From NCBI GenBank assembly GCA_041396705.1, contig JAWKYB010000009.1:185693-249692 (forward strand): DNA of 64,000 bases, read 5' to 3'. Below are positions 57,578 to 64,000 of the stretch, in pieces (the first letter of the stretch is position 1; each line of letters begins with the position of its first letter). The position numbers were made by a program, and so were the translations under genes. The DNA comes from Alphaproteobacteria bacterium. GTDB lineage: Bacteria > Pseudomonadota > Alphaproteobacteria > CALKHQ01. Under the pieces are notes generated by a model. That model was not told where the DNA came from. It saw only the letters and a program-made list of their open reading frames with translations, and made no database searches.

Positions 57578-59401
57578 ATGCAGTCCCTCGCCCCTCGTCG
57601 CAATCGCCGGAACCGGATCGCCGCGGCGGTGCTCTGCACGCTGCCCTGGGTGTCCGCCCTCCCGGTCGCAGTGGGCCAGGTCGACGCGGCACCGGACGCG
57701 GCGGCGGGGCTGGCGCTGAGCGACGGCGAGCGGCAGTGGCTTGCCGAGCATCCGGTGGTGCGGGTCGGCACCGATTTCCTGGCGCCGGTCGCCTTCTTCG
57801 AGGACGAGGCCGGCCCGCTGCAGGGCGTCGCCGCCGACTATCTGACGGCCGCCGCCGCCATGCTGGGCGTCGAGTTCGACCTGGTGCGGCGGACCCATCG
57901 CGACCATCCCCGCATCATGGCCGCGCTGGGCGAGCACGAGATCGACCTCGTCGCCGCCGCCATGGCCGGCCACGCCGAGGTGCGCGACGGCGTCGCCGTC
58001 GAGACCCGGCCCTATCTGGAGGTGCCCGTGGTCGCGGTGACGCCCGAGGCGGCGCCCCGCATTGGCGGCATCCGCGCGCTCGACGGGCTGCGCGTCGCCG
58101 GCACGCCGCCGGTGATCGAGGCGATGCGCAGGCAGGGGGTCGAGGCGGAAGCCGAGGTGGCGGCGCCGCATGTCGGCCTGCTCGGCGTGGCTACCGGGCG
58201 CTGGGACGTTTACGTCGGCGACCTGCCGGTCATCAGCCATTTCCTCGCCGAGCAGGCGATCACCAACGTCCGGATCAACGGCGAGCTGCCGCCGCCAAAC
58301 CGGATGGTCATGCTGGTGCGCGCGGCCGACGCACCGCTGGCAACGGCGCTCGACAAGGCATTTGCCGCGATCGCGCCGGCGGAACGCGACCGGATCTGGC
58401 AACGCTGGTTTCGGGTGCCCTACGCGCAGTCGCTGATGGCCTCGCCATGGCTGTGGGCCGGGATCGGCGCTGGCGCCGTGGCGCTTGGCCCGGCCCTGCT
58501 GCTGACCTGCCAGCTGCGGCGGCGGGTGCGGCAGGTCCAGGGCACCGTCGAGAGCCTCGACCATCACCTGATGAGCGCGCATCTCGACTGCAACGCGACC
58601 ATCCTCGAGGTGACCAACGCGCTGTGCCGGGCCACCGGCTTCGAGGGCGCCGAGCTGGTCGGCCGGTCGCTGGCCGAGGTCGGCGCGCCGCACGGCGCCG
58701 GGGGCCCGCCCGCCCTGCGCGCGCTGATGGACGACGTCCGCCGCGGCCAGGCCTGGCGCGGCATCTTCAAGGTCGAACGCAAGGACGGCGGCAGCCTGAT
58801 GGCCGAGGCAGTGGTCTCGCCGCGGCGCCGCAAGGACGAGACGGTCGGCTTTACCGTCATCTGGCAGGATATCAGCGACAGCCTGCACTACCGCGACCTG
58901 TCGCTGCGCGACGAGCTGACCGGGCTCTACAACCGCAGGCACTACAATGCCGAGGCGCCCGCGCTGCTGGCCGCGACCCGGCGCGACGGCGGCTGCTTCG
59001 CGCTGGTGGCGGTCGATGTGGACTGCTTCAAGGCCTACAACGACACCTACGGCCACGCGGCGGGCGACGCGGTGCTGACCGCCGTCGGCCAGGTGCTGCG
59101 CGAGACCATGCGGCGCGAGCGGGACCTGGCGTTCCGTCTCGGCGGCGAGGAATTCGCGGTGGTCTTCGCCGCCGGCGACGAGGCCGAGGCGCGGCAGCGG
59201 GCGGAGACGTTGCGCCTCGCGCTGGAAGCGCGCGGCATCCCGCACAGCGGCGGGCCGGCGGGCGTGGTCACCGCTTCGGTGGGCGTGGCGGTCGCCGGAC
59301 CCGGCGACGAACGCGACCTCGCCGCGCTCTGGCAAGCGGCCGACGCCGCGCTCTACCGGGCCAAGCACGGCGGCCGCAACCGGGTCGCGATGGCCGCCTG
59401 A
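57578..59401 (+). CDS. Diguanylate cyclase with periplasmic SBP_bac_3 sensor and PAS domain
   Basis: 607-residue membrane protein. Residues 1-38 are a signal or first helix; about 45-280 form a periplasmic amino acid-binding-type (SBP_bac_3) sensor (LPVVRVGTDFLAPVAFFEDEAGPLQGVAADYL); a helix lies at 288-312 (LWAGIGAGAVALGPALLLTC); a PAS domain at about 325-435; and a GGDEF domain at 440-600 with the active site RLGGEEFAVVF. DELTGLYNRRHYN opens the domain. An I-site RERD sits five residues before GGEEF, so product inhibition is expected. It makes c-di-GMP in response to a periplasmic small molecule. It begins with ATG at 57578. No EAL domain, so synthesis only. Confidence 0.93.
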   Translation: MQSLAPRRNRRNRIAAAVLCTLPWVSALPVAVGQVDAAPDAAAGLALSDGERQWLAEHPVVRVGTDFLAPVAFFEDEAGPLQGVAADYLTAAAAMLGVEFDLVRRTHRDHPRIMAALGEHEIDLVAAAMAGHAEVRDGVAVETRPYLEVPVVAVTPEAAPRIGGIRALDGLRVAGTPPVIEAMRRQGVEAEAEVAAPHVGLLGVATGRWDVYVGDLPVISHFLAEQAITNVRINGELPPPNRMVMLVRAADAPLATALDKAFAAIAPAERDRIWQRWFRVPYAQSLMASPWLWAGIGAGAVALGPALLLTCQLRRRVRQVQGTVESLDHHLMSAHLDCNATILEVTNALCRATGFEGAELVGRSLAEVGAPHGAGGPPALRALMDDVRRGQAWRGIFKVERKDGGSLMAEAVVSPRRRKDETVGFTVIWQDISDSLHYRDLSLRDELTGLYNRRHYNAEAPALLAATRRDGGCFALVAVDVDCFKAYNDTYGHAAGDAVLTAVGQVLRETMRRERDLAFRLGGEEFAVVFAAGDEAEARQRAETLRLALEARGIPHSGGPAGVVTASVGVAVAGPGDERDLAALWQAADAALYRAKHGGRNRVAMAA

Positions 59402-59515
59402 CGCCGGGGCCTGCCCGGCGGTGCCCGCGCGCACCCATCCTTGCGCCGCAATTGTTGCCTAGGTCGACCGGGCCGGGAACACTGGCACCGATGCGCAAGG
59501 CAAGGAGGCCCGCCA

Positions 59516-59839
59516 ATGCACCTGCACACCGCTGCGATCGCTTTCGCACTGGCGTTGTTGCCGATCTCGCCGGCTGCGGCCGAGCAGTTCCATCCCACCT
59601 ATGGCGACTGCGGATTGCGCGTGGTTGACGAGGCGACCGTGTTCGTCAATTGCGCGGGCGCGGACGTCGACGGTCCGCTGACCGAGCAGCGCCTGGCCGA
59701 ATGGGTCGCCTTCTGGCAGGCGCAGATGCAGCGCGAGCACGAGATGACGATGGACATCCTGCGTGGCGAATCCGGCGGGACCGGCTGGTGCGAGGTCTAT
59801 GACGTCGACGGGGCCTATCTCGGCCAGCAGCCCTGCTGA
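59516..59839 (+). CDS. Small exported protein of unknown function
   Basis: 107-residue exported protein: signal peptide LHTAAIAFALALLPISPAAA, then EQFHPTYGDCGLRVVDEATVFVNCAGADVDGPLTEQRLAEWVAFWQAQMQREHEMTMDILRGE. Three or four Cys residues (C, C, WCEVYD, QQPC) suggest disulphides in the periplasm. A strong AAGGAGG site precedes ATG 59516. Family not recognised. It follows the diguanylate cyclase and may be related to its signal; no evidence beyond place. Confidence 0.7.
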   Translation: MHLHTAAIAFALALLPISPAAAEQFHPTYGDCGLRVVDEATVFVNCAGADVDGPLTEQRLAEWVAFWQAQMQREHEMTMDILRGESGGTGWCEVYDVDGAYLGQQPC

Positions 59840-59862
59840 GCGGGCCGCCGTCGGGCCGGGGC

Positions 59863-60144
59863 TCAGCCCTGGCCGGCCATGGCGGCGACGATCCCGATGC
59901 GGCCGGCAAGCCGTTCGGCAGCGTTCGCCGTCTCTTCGGCCAGCAGCGTGGACTGGCGCGCGGCCTCTGCATGGTCGATCGCCGGGTCGCCGGCCATCTC
60001 CACCGCCATGTCCAGCGCCATCAGTGCGATCTTCTGGGCCTCGCCCTGGATGCGCAGCGCCAGGCGCGCCGGATCGCCGGGGCCCAGCGTCTCGCCGTCA
60101 AGGGTCGCTTCGATCGCAGCTCGGAACTCGGTGACCGCGGTCAT
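59863..60144 (-). CDS. Small helical cytoplasmic protein of unknown function
   Basis: 93-residue protein, mostly helical: TEFRAAIEATLDGETLGPGDPARLALRIQGEAQKIALMALDMAVEMAGDPAIDHAEAARQSTLLAEETANAAERLAGRI. Heptad-like Leu/Ala spacing suggests a coiled-coil or helical bundle. Not recognised. ATG at 60144 has GGAGAG about 11 bases upstream; a TTG start at 60216 is possible but less likely. Divergent from the nitrilase-family gene with a CtrA-like half-site between them. Confidence 0.6.
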   Translation of the reverse strand: MTAVTEFRAAIEATLDGETLGPGDPARLALRIQGEAQKIALMALDMAVEMAGDPAIDHAEAARQSTLLAEETANAAERLAGRIGIVAAMAGQG

Positions 60145-60239
60145 CGGGGGGACTCTCCGCTCGCCGGCACAACGCCGGCGCGCGGCCGGCAGATCGAGGG
60201 TCAGTATCTCAATCAAACCTCGCCGTGCCTTGTCAAAAA

Positions 60240-60247
60240 ATGGTTAA
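60240..60247. promoter_or_regulatory. CtrA-like half-site between divergent genes
   Basis: ATGGTTAA (reverse of TTAACCAT) lies within GGTTAACC, 37 bases before the nitrilase-family start and about 96 bases before the divergent small gene. A TTGTCA -35-like word lies just before it (60229-60234). Confidence 0.4.
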
Positions 60248-60283
60248 CCGCACATGGTCGACCGCAGCCAGCGGGAGAATCCG

Positions 60284-61141
60284 ATGTCCACGACGCTGCC
60301 GGTCGCGATCGGCCAGTTCCGGGCGGGGCCCGACAAGCGGTCCAATGTCGACAGGGCGCTCGCGATGATCGACCGGGCTGCTGCTGCCGGCGCGGCGCTG
60401 GTGGTCCTGCCGGAACTGTTCACCGGCCTCGGCTTCGAGGCCGAGCGCGCGCATGAGCCGTACGCCGAGCCCGTTCCCGGCCCGACCAGCGCGGCGCTGG
60501 CCGAGCGGGCGCGCCGCCACCGGCTCTGGGTGACGGGCTCCTATTACGAGCGGGCGGGCGACCGCTTTCACAATACCGCGCCGGTCATCGGCCCCGACGG
60601 CGCGATCGCCGCGCTCTACCGCAAGACCCACCTGTTCGACGTGCCGCACCGGGTCGACATCCCGCCGGGCATCGTCGAGTCGCGCAAGGTTGCGCCGGGC
60701 GACCGCCTGTGCGCCGTCGATACGCCGTTCGGGCGGATCGGCATCACCATCTGCGCCGACCTGCGCTTTCCGGAGCTCTATCGGGCGCTTGCGCTGGACG
60801 GCTGCGTCGCGATCCTGTGCATCTCCGCCTTCGTCAGCCCGCGCATCGACCATTGGGAGTTCCTGCTGCGGGCGCGGGCGACCGACAACCAGCTGTGGCT
60901 GATCGCCAGCGGGCAGGTCGGCACCGACCCGGCCAGCGGCATCGCCTTCTGCGGCCGGTCGATGACGGTCGATCCCTGGGGCGTCGTCACCGCCCAGGCC
61001 AGCGACGAGGACACGCTGGTGCGCGCCGACCTCGACCTTTCGCTGGTCGCCACCGTCCGCAAGCGCTGGGACCTTGCCGCCCAGCGCAGGCCGGCGCTCT
61101 ATGCGCAGCACCGGCCGAGCGCGGCCCAAGCCGCGGAGTGA
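60284..61141 (+). CDS. Carbon-nitrogen hydrolase (nitrilase superfamily)
   Basis: 285-residue amidase-type enzyme with the Glu-Lys-Cys triad: Glu in LVVLPELFTGLGF, Lys in ALYRKTHLFDVPHR and Cys in ITICADLRFPELYRAL. The late block LLRARATDNQLWLIASGQVGTDPASGIAFCGRSMTVDPWG matches the omega-amidase/YafV and N-carbamoyl-type branches. ATG 60284 follows GGGAGAATCCG; a longer opening at 60254 is less likely. Likely cleaves an amide such as 2-oxoglutaramate or a carbamoyl compound; substrate uncertain. Confidence 0.92.
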   Translation: MSTTLPVAIGQFRAGPDKRSNVDRALAMIDRAAAAGAALVVLPELFTGLGFEAERAHEPYAEPVPGPTSAALAERARRHRLWVTGSYYERAGDRFHNTAPVIGPDGAIAALYRKTHLFDVPHRVDIPPGIVESRKVAPGDRLCAVDTPFGRIGITICADLRFPELYRALALDGCVAILCISAFVSPRIDHWEFLLRARATDNQLWLIASGQVGTDPASGIAFCGRSMTVDPWGVVTAQASDEDTLVRADLDLSLVATVRKRWDLAAQRRPALYAQHRPSAAQAAE

Positions 61142-61166
61142 ACTCGCCCGTGACAGGAGCGTTGCG

Positions 61167-62291
61167 ATGATGAGACTGCGTGCCCTCGTTCCCGCCCTGG
61201 CTGCGTTCGCCCTGTCGTCGCTTCCATCGAGCGGGCAGGCCGGACTGTTCAGCAGCGACGACGAGTCGACCGTCGCCGCGTTGCTCGAGCGCCTGCCTGC
61301 GACCGACTGGTCGAAGGAGACCGGCGGATTTTCCGTCGTCGACATCGCCCTGCTGCGGCAGGCGCTCGGCGTCGAATGGCCGCAGACCTGGCCGACGCGG
61401 GACGATGCCGGCAGCGAGGCGATGCGCGCGATCGTGAGCGTGGTCACGCTGATGCCGGTTCCGCCGCAGGCCATCGCCACATTGCGCTACGACATGCACG
61501 AGGCGCCGCTGGCGTTGCTCGGGCTCGACGTCCTGAGGGTGGACGCCATCGCCGAAAGGGGCTTCGGCCGTCCGTCGGGCAGCAGCTCGGTGCTGGTCGG
61601 GCCGGCATTGGCCGACACCGCGGCGGTTTCGGCGGCGCTCGGCGCGCCCGATCGCCTCGGTCCCGGCGAGATCCCGGTCTGGGTGCCCGAGGACGCGGCC
61701 TGGCGCGGTCCGCTGTCCGGCAGCAGCCTTGCGCTGGTCGCGCCGGACCATGTCGCCATCCTCGGCGCGGACACTGCGATCGACGACGGCATCGCCGCTG
61801 CCGACGGCCACGGCGGCGCCATCGCCGCGTTGCCGGAGGCGGCGGCCCTGATCGAGGTGGCCGAAGCGACGGCTGGCCGGCTCGTCGCATTGTGGGGCCT
61901 GCATCCGGGTGTCCTGCGCTCGGTGATGAACGTGCCGGAAAGCGGCTGGCCGGCGGATGCCGAGTTGCCGGAGTTCCAGGCGCTCGGCGCGGCCTGGGCC
62001 GTCGACGGCGGCCAGGCGGTCAGCCGGCTGATGCTGGTCTATGCGGATGCGGCGGCGGCAGAGAAAGCGCGACAGGCGATGACCGACCGCATGCCCTTGC
62101 TGGAGTTCCGCGGCGACGTGACCGTATCCGCGATAAGCGTGACGGAGGCGGCCGGAATGCCGGTCGTCGTGATCGAATCGCGCGCCGCCCTGCCGACGAT
62201 CGGGGACAGGCAGCCGTTGACCGGCTTCCACATCTGGACGCGGCGCCTGTTCGTGATGCTCGACATCCGGTTTCTCGAGCCGACGCTCTGA
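61167..62291 (+). CDS. Exported protein of unknown function
   Basis: 374-residue exported protein with signal peptide MRLRALVPALAAFALSSLPSSGQA, then a soluble domain opening GLFSSDDESTVAALLERLPATDWSKETGGFSVVDIALLRQALGVEWPQTWPTRDD. It has no Cys after the signal. Long alternating hydrophobic/polar strands and WGLHPGVLRSVMNVPESGWPADAELPEFQALGAAWAVDGG suggest a periplasmic binding or lipoprotein-like fold, but no family is recognised. ACAGGAG before ATG 61167. It follows the nitrilase gene by 25 bases, likely an operon. Confidence 0.68.
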   Translation: MMRLRALVPALAAFALSSLPSSGQAGLFSSDDESTVAALLERLPATDWSKETGGFSVVDIALLRQALGVEWPQTWPTRDDAGSEAMRAIVSVVTLMPVPPQAIATLRYDMHEAPLALLGLDVLRVDAIAERGFGRPSGSSSVLVGPALADTAAVSAALGAPDRLGPGEIPVWVPEDAAWRGPLSGSSLALVAPDHVAILGADTAIDDGIAAADGHGGAIAALPEAAALIEVAEATAGRLVALWGLHPGVLRSVMNVPESGWPADAELPEFQALGAAWAVDGGQAVSRLMLVYADAAAAEKARQAMTDRMPLLEFRGDVTVSAISVTEAAGMPVVVIESRAALPTIGDRQPLTGFHIWTRRLFVMLDIRFLEPTL

Positions 62292-62433
62292 CACCGCTGC
62301 ACCGACGGCATCGCCCGGTCGGCAACGGGTCCGCTCCCGCGGGGCCTTATCATTTGTCTGGTTGTCATATAAGCTGAAACGGTCCGGGACCGCTCCATGC
62401 GGTCGCGGGCGCGGCAGGTGACAGTGGGACGCG

Positions 62434-63159
62434 ATGGCTCTGGAGCGGAAACGCACGCTTGCCAGCCAGCTGGTCGAGCAGCTCGCTGCCCGGATCCGCG
62501 CGGGAGAGCTTGCGCCGGGCGACCGGCTGCCGACCGAGAAGGAGCTGGCGGACGCCTATGGCGTCAGCCGCACCGTCGTCCGCGAGGCGATCTCCGGCCT
62601 GCGCGCCCACGGTTTCGTCCGGACCGTGCAGGGCCGCGGCGCCTTCGTGATGGAGCGGCCGTCGGTCGGCGCCGCCGGCGCGTTCCACGCCGCGACGCTG
62701 GAGGATGTGCTGCACCTGGTCGAGTTCCGCTGCAGTCTCGAGCCCGCGATCGCGGCGCTCGCCGCGCAGCGGCGTAGCCATGCCGCCCTGCGGCGGCTGG
62801 GCGCGGCGCGCGCCGCGCTGGGCGAGGCGCAGACCAGTCCCGAGCGGCTGGCCGCGGCCGACTACGACTTCCACCGCGCGATCGCCGAGGCGGCGGGCAA
62901 TCCCTATTTCATGGCGCTGATGGACCAGCTCGGCCCGGGGATCATTCCGCACGCGCGGATCAACCTCTATCGTGTCGAAACCGAGACCGACGACGCGTTC
63001 CTGGCACGGGTCGAGGCCGAGCACGAGGCGATCTTCGCGGCCGTCGCCAAGGGCCAGCCCGAGCAGGCGCGCCGGGCGATGAGCCGGCATCTGGAGAACA
63101 GCCGCCATCGCTACAGCCTGCTGGCGGCGACCCGCGCCGGGCCGGCGGCGCCCGGCTGA
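62434..63159 (+). CDS. GntR/FadR-family transcriptional regulator with FCD domain
   Basis: 241-residue regulator: N-terminal winged helix LASQLVEQLAARIRAGELAPGDRLPTEKELADAYGVSRTVVREAISGLRAHGFVRTVQGRGAFV, then a C-terminal FCD metal-binding effector domain with the His/Asp residues in DYDFHRAIAEAAGNPYF, HEAIFAAVAKG and SRHLENSRHRY. FCD regulators often sense carboxylic or sugar acids. It is followed 85 bases on by a TRAP binding-protein gene with a perfect palindrome of the FadR type between them, so it very likely controls that transporter. Confidence 0.94.
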   Translation: MALERKRTLASQLVEQLAARIRAGELAPGDRLPTEKELADAYGVSRTVVREAISGLRAHGFVRTVQGRGAFVMERPSVGAAGAFHAATLEDVLHLVEFRCSLEPAIAALAAQRRSHAALRRLGAARAALGEAQTSPERLAAADYDFHRAIAEAAGNPYFMALMDQLGPGIIPHARINLYRVETETDDAFLARVEAEHEAIFAAVAKGQPEQARRAMSRHLENSRHRYSLLAATRAGPAAPG

Positions 63160-63176
63160 ATCCGCTTGTTCGGTCC

Positions 63177-63195
63177 CATGTTGTAGGACAACATG
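63177..63195. promoter_or_regulatory. Perfect palindromic GntR operator before TRAP transporter gene
   Basis: CATGTTGT-AGG-ACAACATG has two exact eight-base arms and contains TTGT-N3-ACAA, matching the FadR-subfamily TNGTNNNACNA rule. It lies 49 bases before the TRAP binding-protein start and 18 bases after the regulator stop. Confidence 0.75.
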
Positions 63196-63243
63196 GCAAC
63201 ACAATACGAAACGGACCGAATTGCATCATTGGGAGGAAAAGCG

Positions 63244-64000
63244 ATGCCGATCAGCGCGAGAACCCGGCTGGGCATGGCCGCATTGGCGGTGGCGACCGGC
63301 GCATCGACCCCGGCCATGGCCGAATGGCGCGGATGGAACATCCACGTCGAGGACTATCCCGTCTCGATCGCGCTCGACGCGTTCACCCGGATGATCGCGG
63401 AGCGCACCGACGGCCGCATCACCGCCCAGAACTACCATGGCGGCGTTCTCGGCAGTCAGCCGGACGCGATCGAGCAGGTCCGGCTGGGCGCCATCGAATT
63501 CGGCGAGTTCAACCTCGGGCCGATGGGCCCGGTGGTGCCGGCGACCAACGTGGTCTCGCTGCCCTTCGTGTTCGACAATGTCGAGCACATGCACAAGGTG
63601 ATGGACGGCGAGATCGGCGACGAGATCAGCGCGGCGATGGCAGAGCAGGGCATCGTCGCCCTGGCGTGGTACGACAGCGGTGCCCGTTCGTTCTACAACT
63701 CGCAGCACCCGATCGAAACGCCGGCCGACCTCGACGGCATGAAGGTCCGCGTGATGAACAACGACCTGTTCGTCGGCATGATCGAGGCGCTGGGCGGCAA
63801 CGCCACGCCGATGGCCTTCGCCGAGGTCTACCAGTCGCTGCAGACCGGCGTGGTCGACGGCGCGGAGAACAACTGGCCGTCTTACGAGTCCACCGGCCAC
63901 TTCGAAGTCGCCGGCTATTATTCGCTGTCCGAGCACCTGATCAGTCCGGAATGCGTCTGCATCAACGCCGACCTGTGGAACGCGTTGCCGGCGGAAGACC
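63244..64000 (+). CDS. TRAP transporter substrate-binding protein, DctP family (partial)
   Basis: Periplasmic binding protein of a TRAP importer, cut by the right edge after about 252 residues. Signal: LGMAALAVATGASTPAMA. Then WNIHVEDYPVSIALDAFTRMIAERTDGRI, the DctP substrate Arg region with DLDGMKVRVMNNDLFVGMIEALGGNATPMAFAEVYQSLQTGVVDGAENNWPSY, the diagnostic family block. Ligand would be a carboxylate such as a uronate, dicarboxylate or sugar acid; membrane subunits (DctQ, DctM) are expected beyond the window. GGGAGGAAAAGCG precedes the ATG. Under the GntR palindrome. Confidence 0.93.
   Translation, partial: MPISARTRLGMAALAVATGASTPAMAEWRGWNIHVEDYPVSIALDAFTRMIAERTDGRITAQNYHGGVLGSQPDAIEQVRLGAIEFGEFNLGPMGPVVPATNVVSLPFVFDNVEHMHKVMDGEIGDEISAAMAEQGIVALAWYDSGARSFYNSQHPIETPADLDGMKVRVMNNDLFVGMIEALGGNATPMAFAEVYQSLQTGVVDGAENNWPSYESTGHFEVAGYYSLSEHLISPECVCINADLWNALPAED

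Noticed and set aside
1..64000. tRNA, rRNA, riboswitch, insertion sequence, prophage or integrative element
   Set aside because: No cloverleaf, rRNA core, transposase, integrase or attachment repeat was recognised on reading both strands; a covariance-model scan would be needed to exclude small RNAs.

Overview
The window is very GC-rich chromosomal DNA from an alphaproteobacterium. Evidence for this: a YbjN-proC pair, a BmpA-type nucleoside ABC importer, a CtrA-like half-site (TTAACCAT) close upstream of three genes, REP-like 'ATCCCCGGG' palindromes, and many Tat-like and lipoprotein signals. A Rhodospirillales-like, possibly marine or particle-associated organism fits (two alginate lyases, TRAP transporter), but genus cannot be read from the sequence. 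No rRNA, tRNA, CRISPR array, prophage or insertion sequence was seen.

Layout. 1-5.5 kb (minus): nucleoside ABC importer (two permeases, double ATPase, BMP binding protein) followed by a CodA-type deaminase, a purine/pyrimidine salvage unit. 5.6-11.3 kb (plus): an orphan DppB-like permease, then YbjN, ProC, YbaK, Nudix, an aldo/keto reductase and an alpha/beta hydrolase. 11.3-15.5 kb: an OmpR-type two-component system, a Gly-rich secreted protein, a four-EF-hand protein, a fatty-acid-hydroxylase family membrane enzyme and a 28-residue membrane peptide. 15.6-22.3 kb: two PhoA-type alkaline phosphatases, each behind its own 11-bp-periodic Pho-box array, with a CPFC-motif secreted protein between them, then an FtsX-like permease with a His/Asp/Glu-rich loop, a TlpA-like thioredoxin and a LolD-like ATPase. 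This looks like a phosphate-starvation and metal (zinc?) handling module. 22.2-30.6 kb: housekeeping and accessory genes (TfoX-N, GFA, HxlR, CaCA antiporter, enolase superfamily, TadA, MltB-like transglycosylase, a YopT/C58-like cysteine protease candidate, SDR, ferritin-like protein). 30.6-39 kb: secreted and envelope proteins (crystallin-like Cys-rich protein, tandem PL7 alginate lyases, lipoproteins, MsrA, DUF1501/DUF1800 pair). 39-46 kb: prolyl aminopeptidase, rpmF, heptosyltransferase family GT9, glmM, thiD, a class I glutamine amidotransferase-like hydrolase, xthA and an FAA hydrolase. 46-51 kb: MarR- and ArsR-controlled divergent units with readable operators. 51-64 kb: SMP-30, patatin, HD alarmone hydrolase-like, TPR, EEP phosphatase, GST, a periplasmic-sensing diguanylate cyclase, nitrilase, and a GntR regulator with a perfect palindrome in front of a TRAP binding-protein gene cut by the right edge.

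A caution for users: at least ten genes carry single-base indels, concentrated at 8.6, 10.5, 12.3-12.4, 16.0-19.8, 39.2-39.7 and 44.2-45.8 kb, while the other genes are clean. The disrupted genes keep conserved motifs in the alternative frames and often keep overlapping start/stop couplings, so assembly or sequencing error is more likely than true gene decay.
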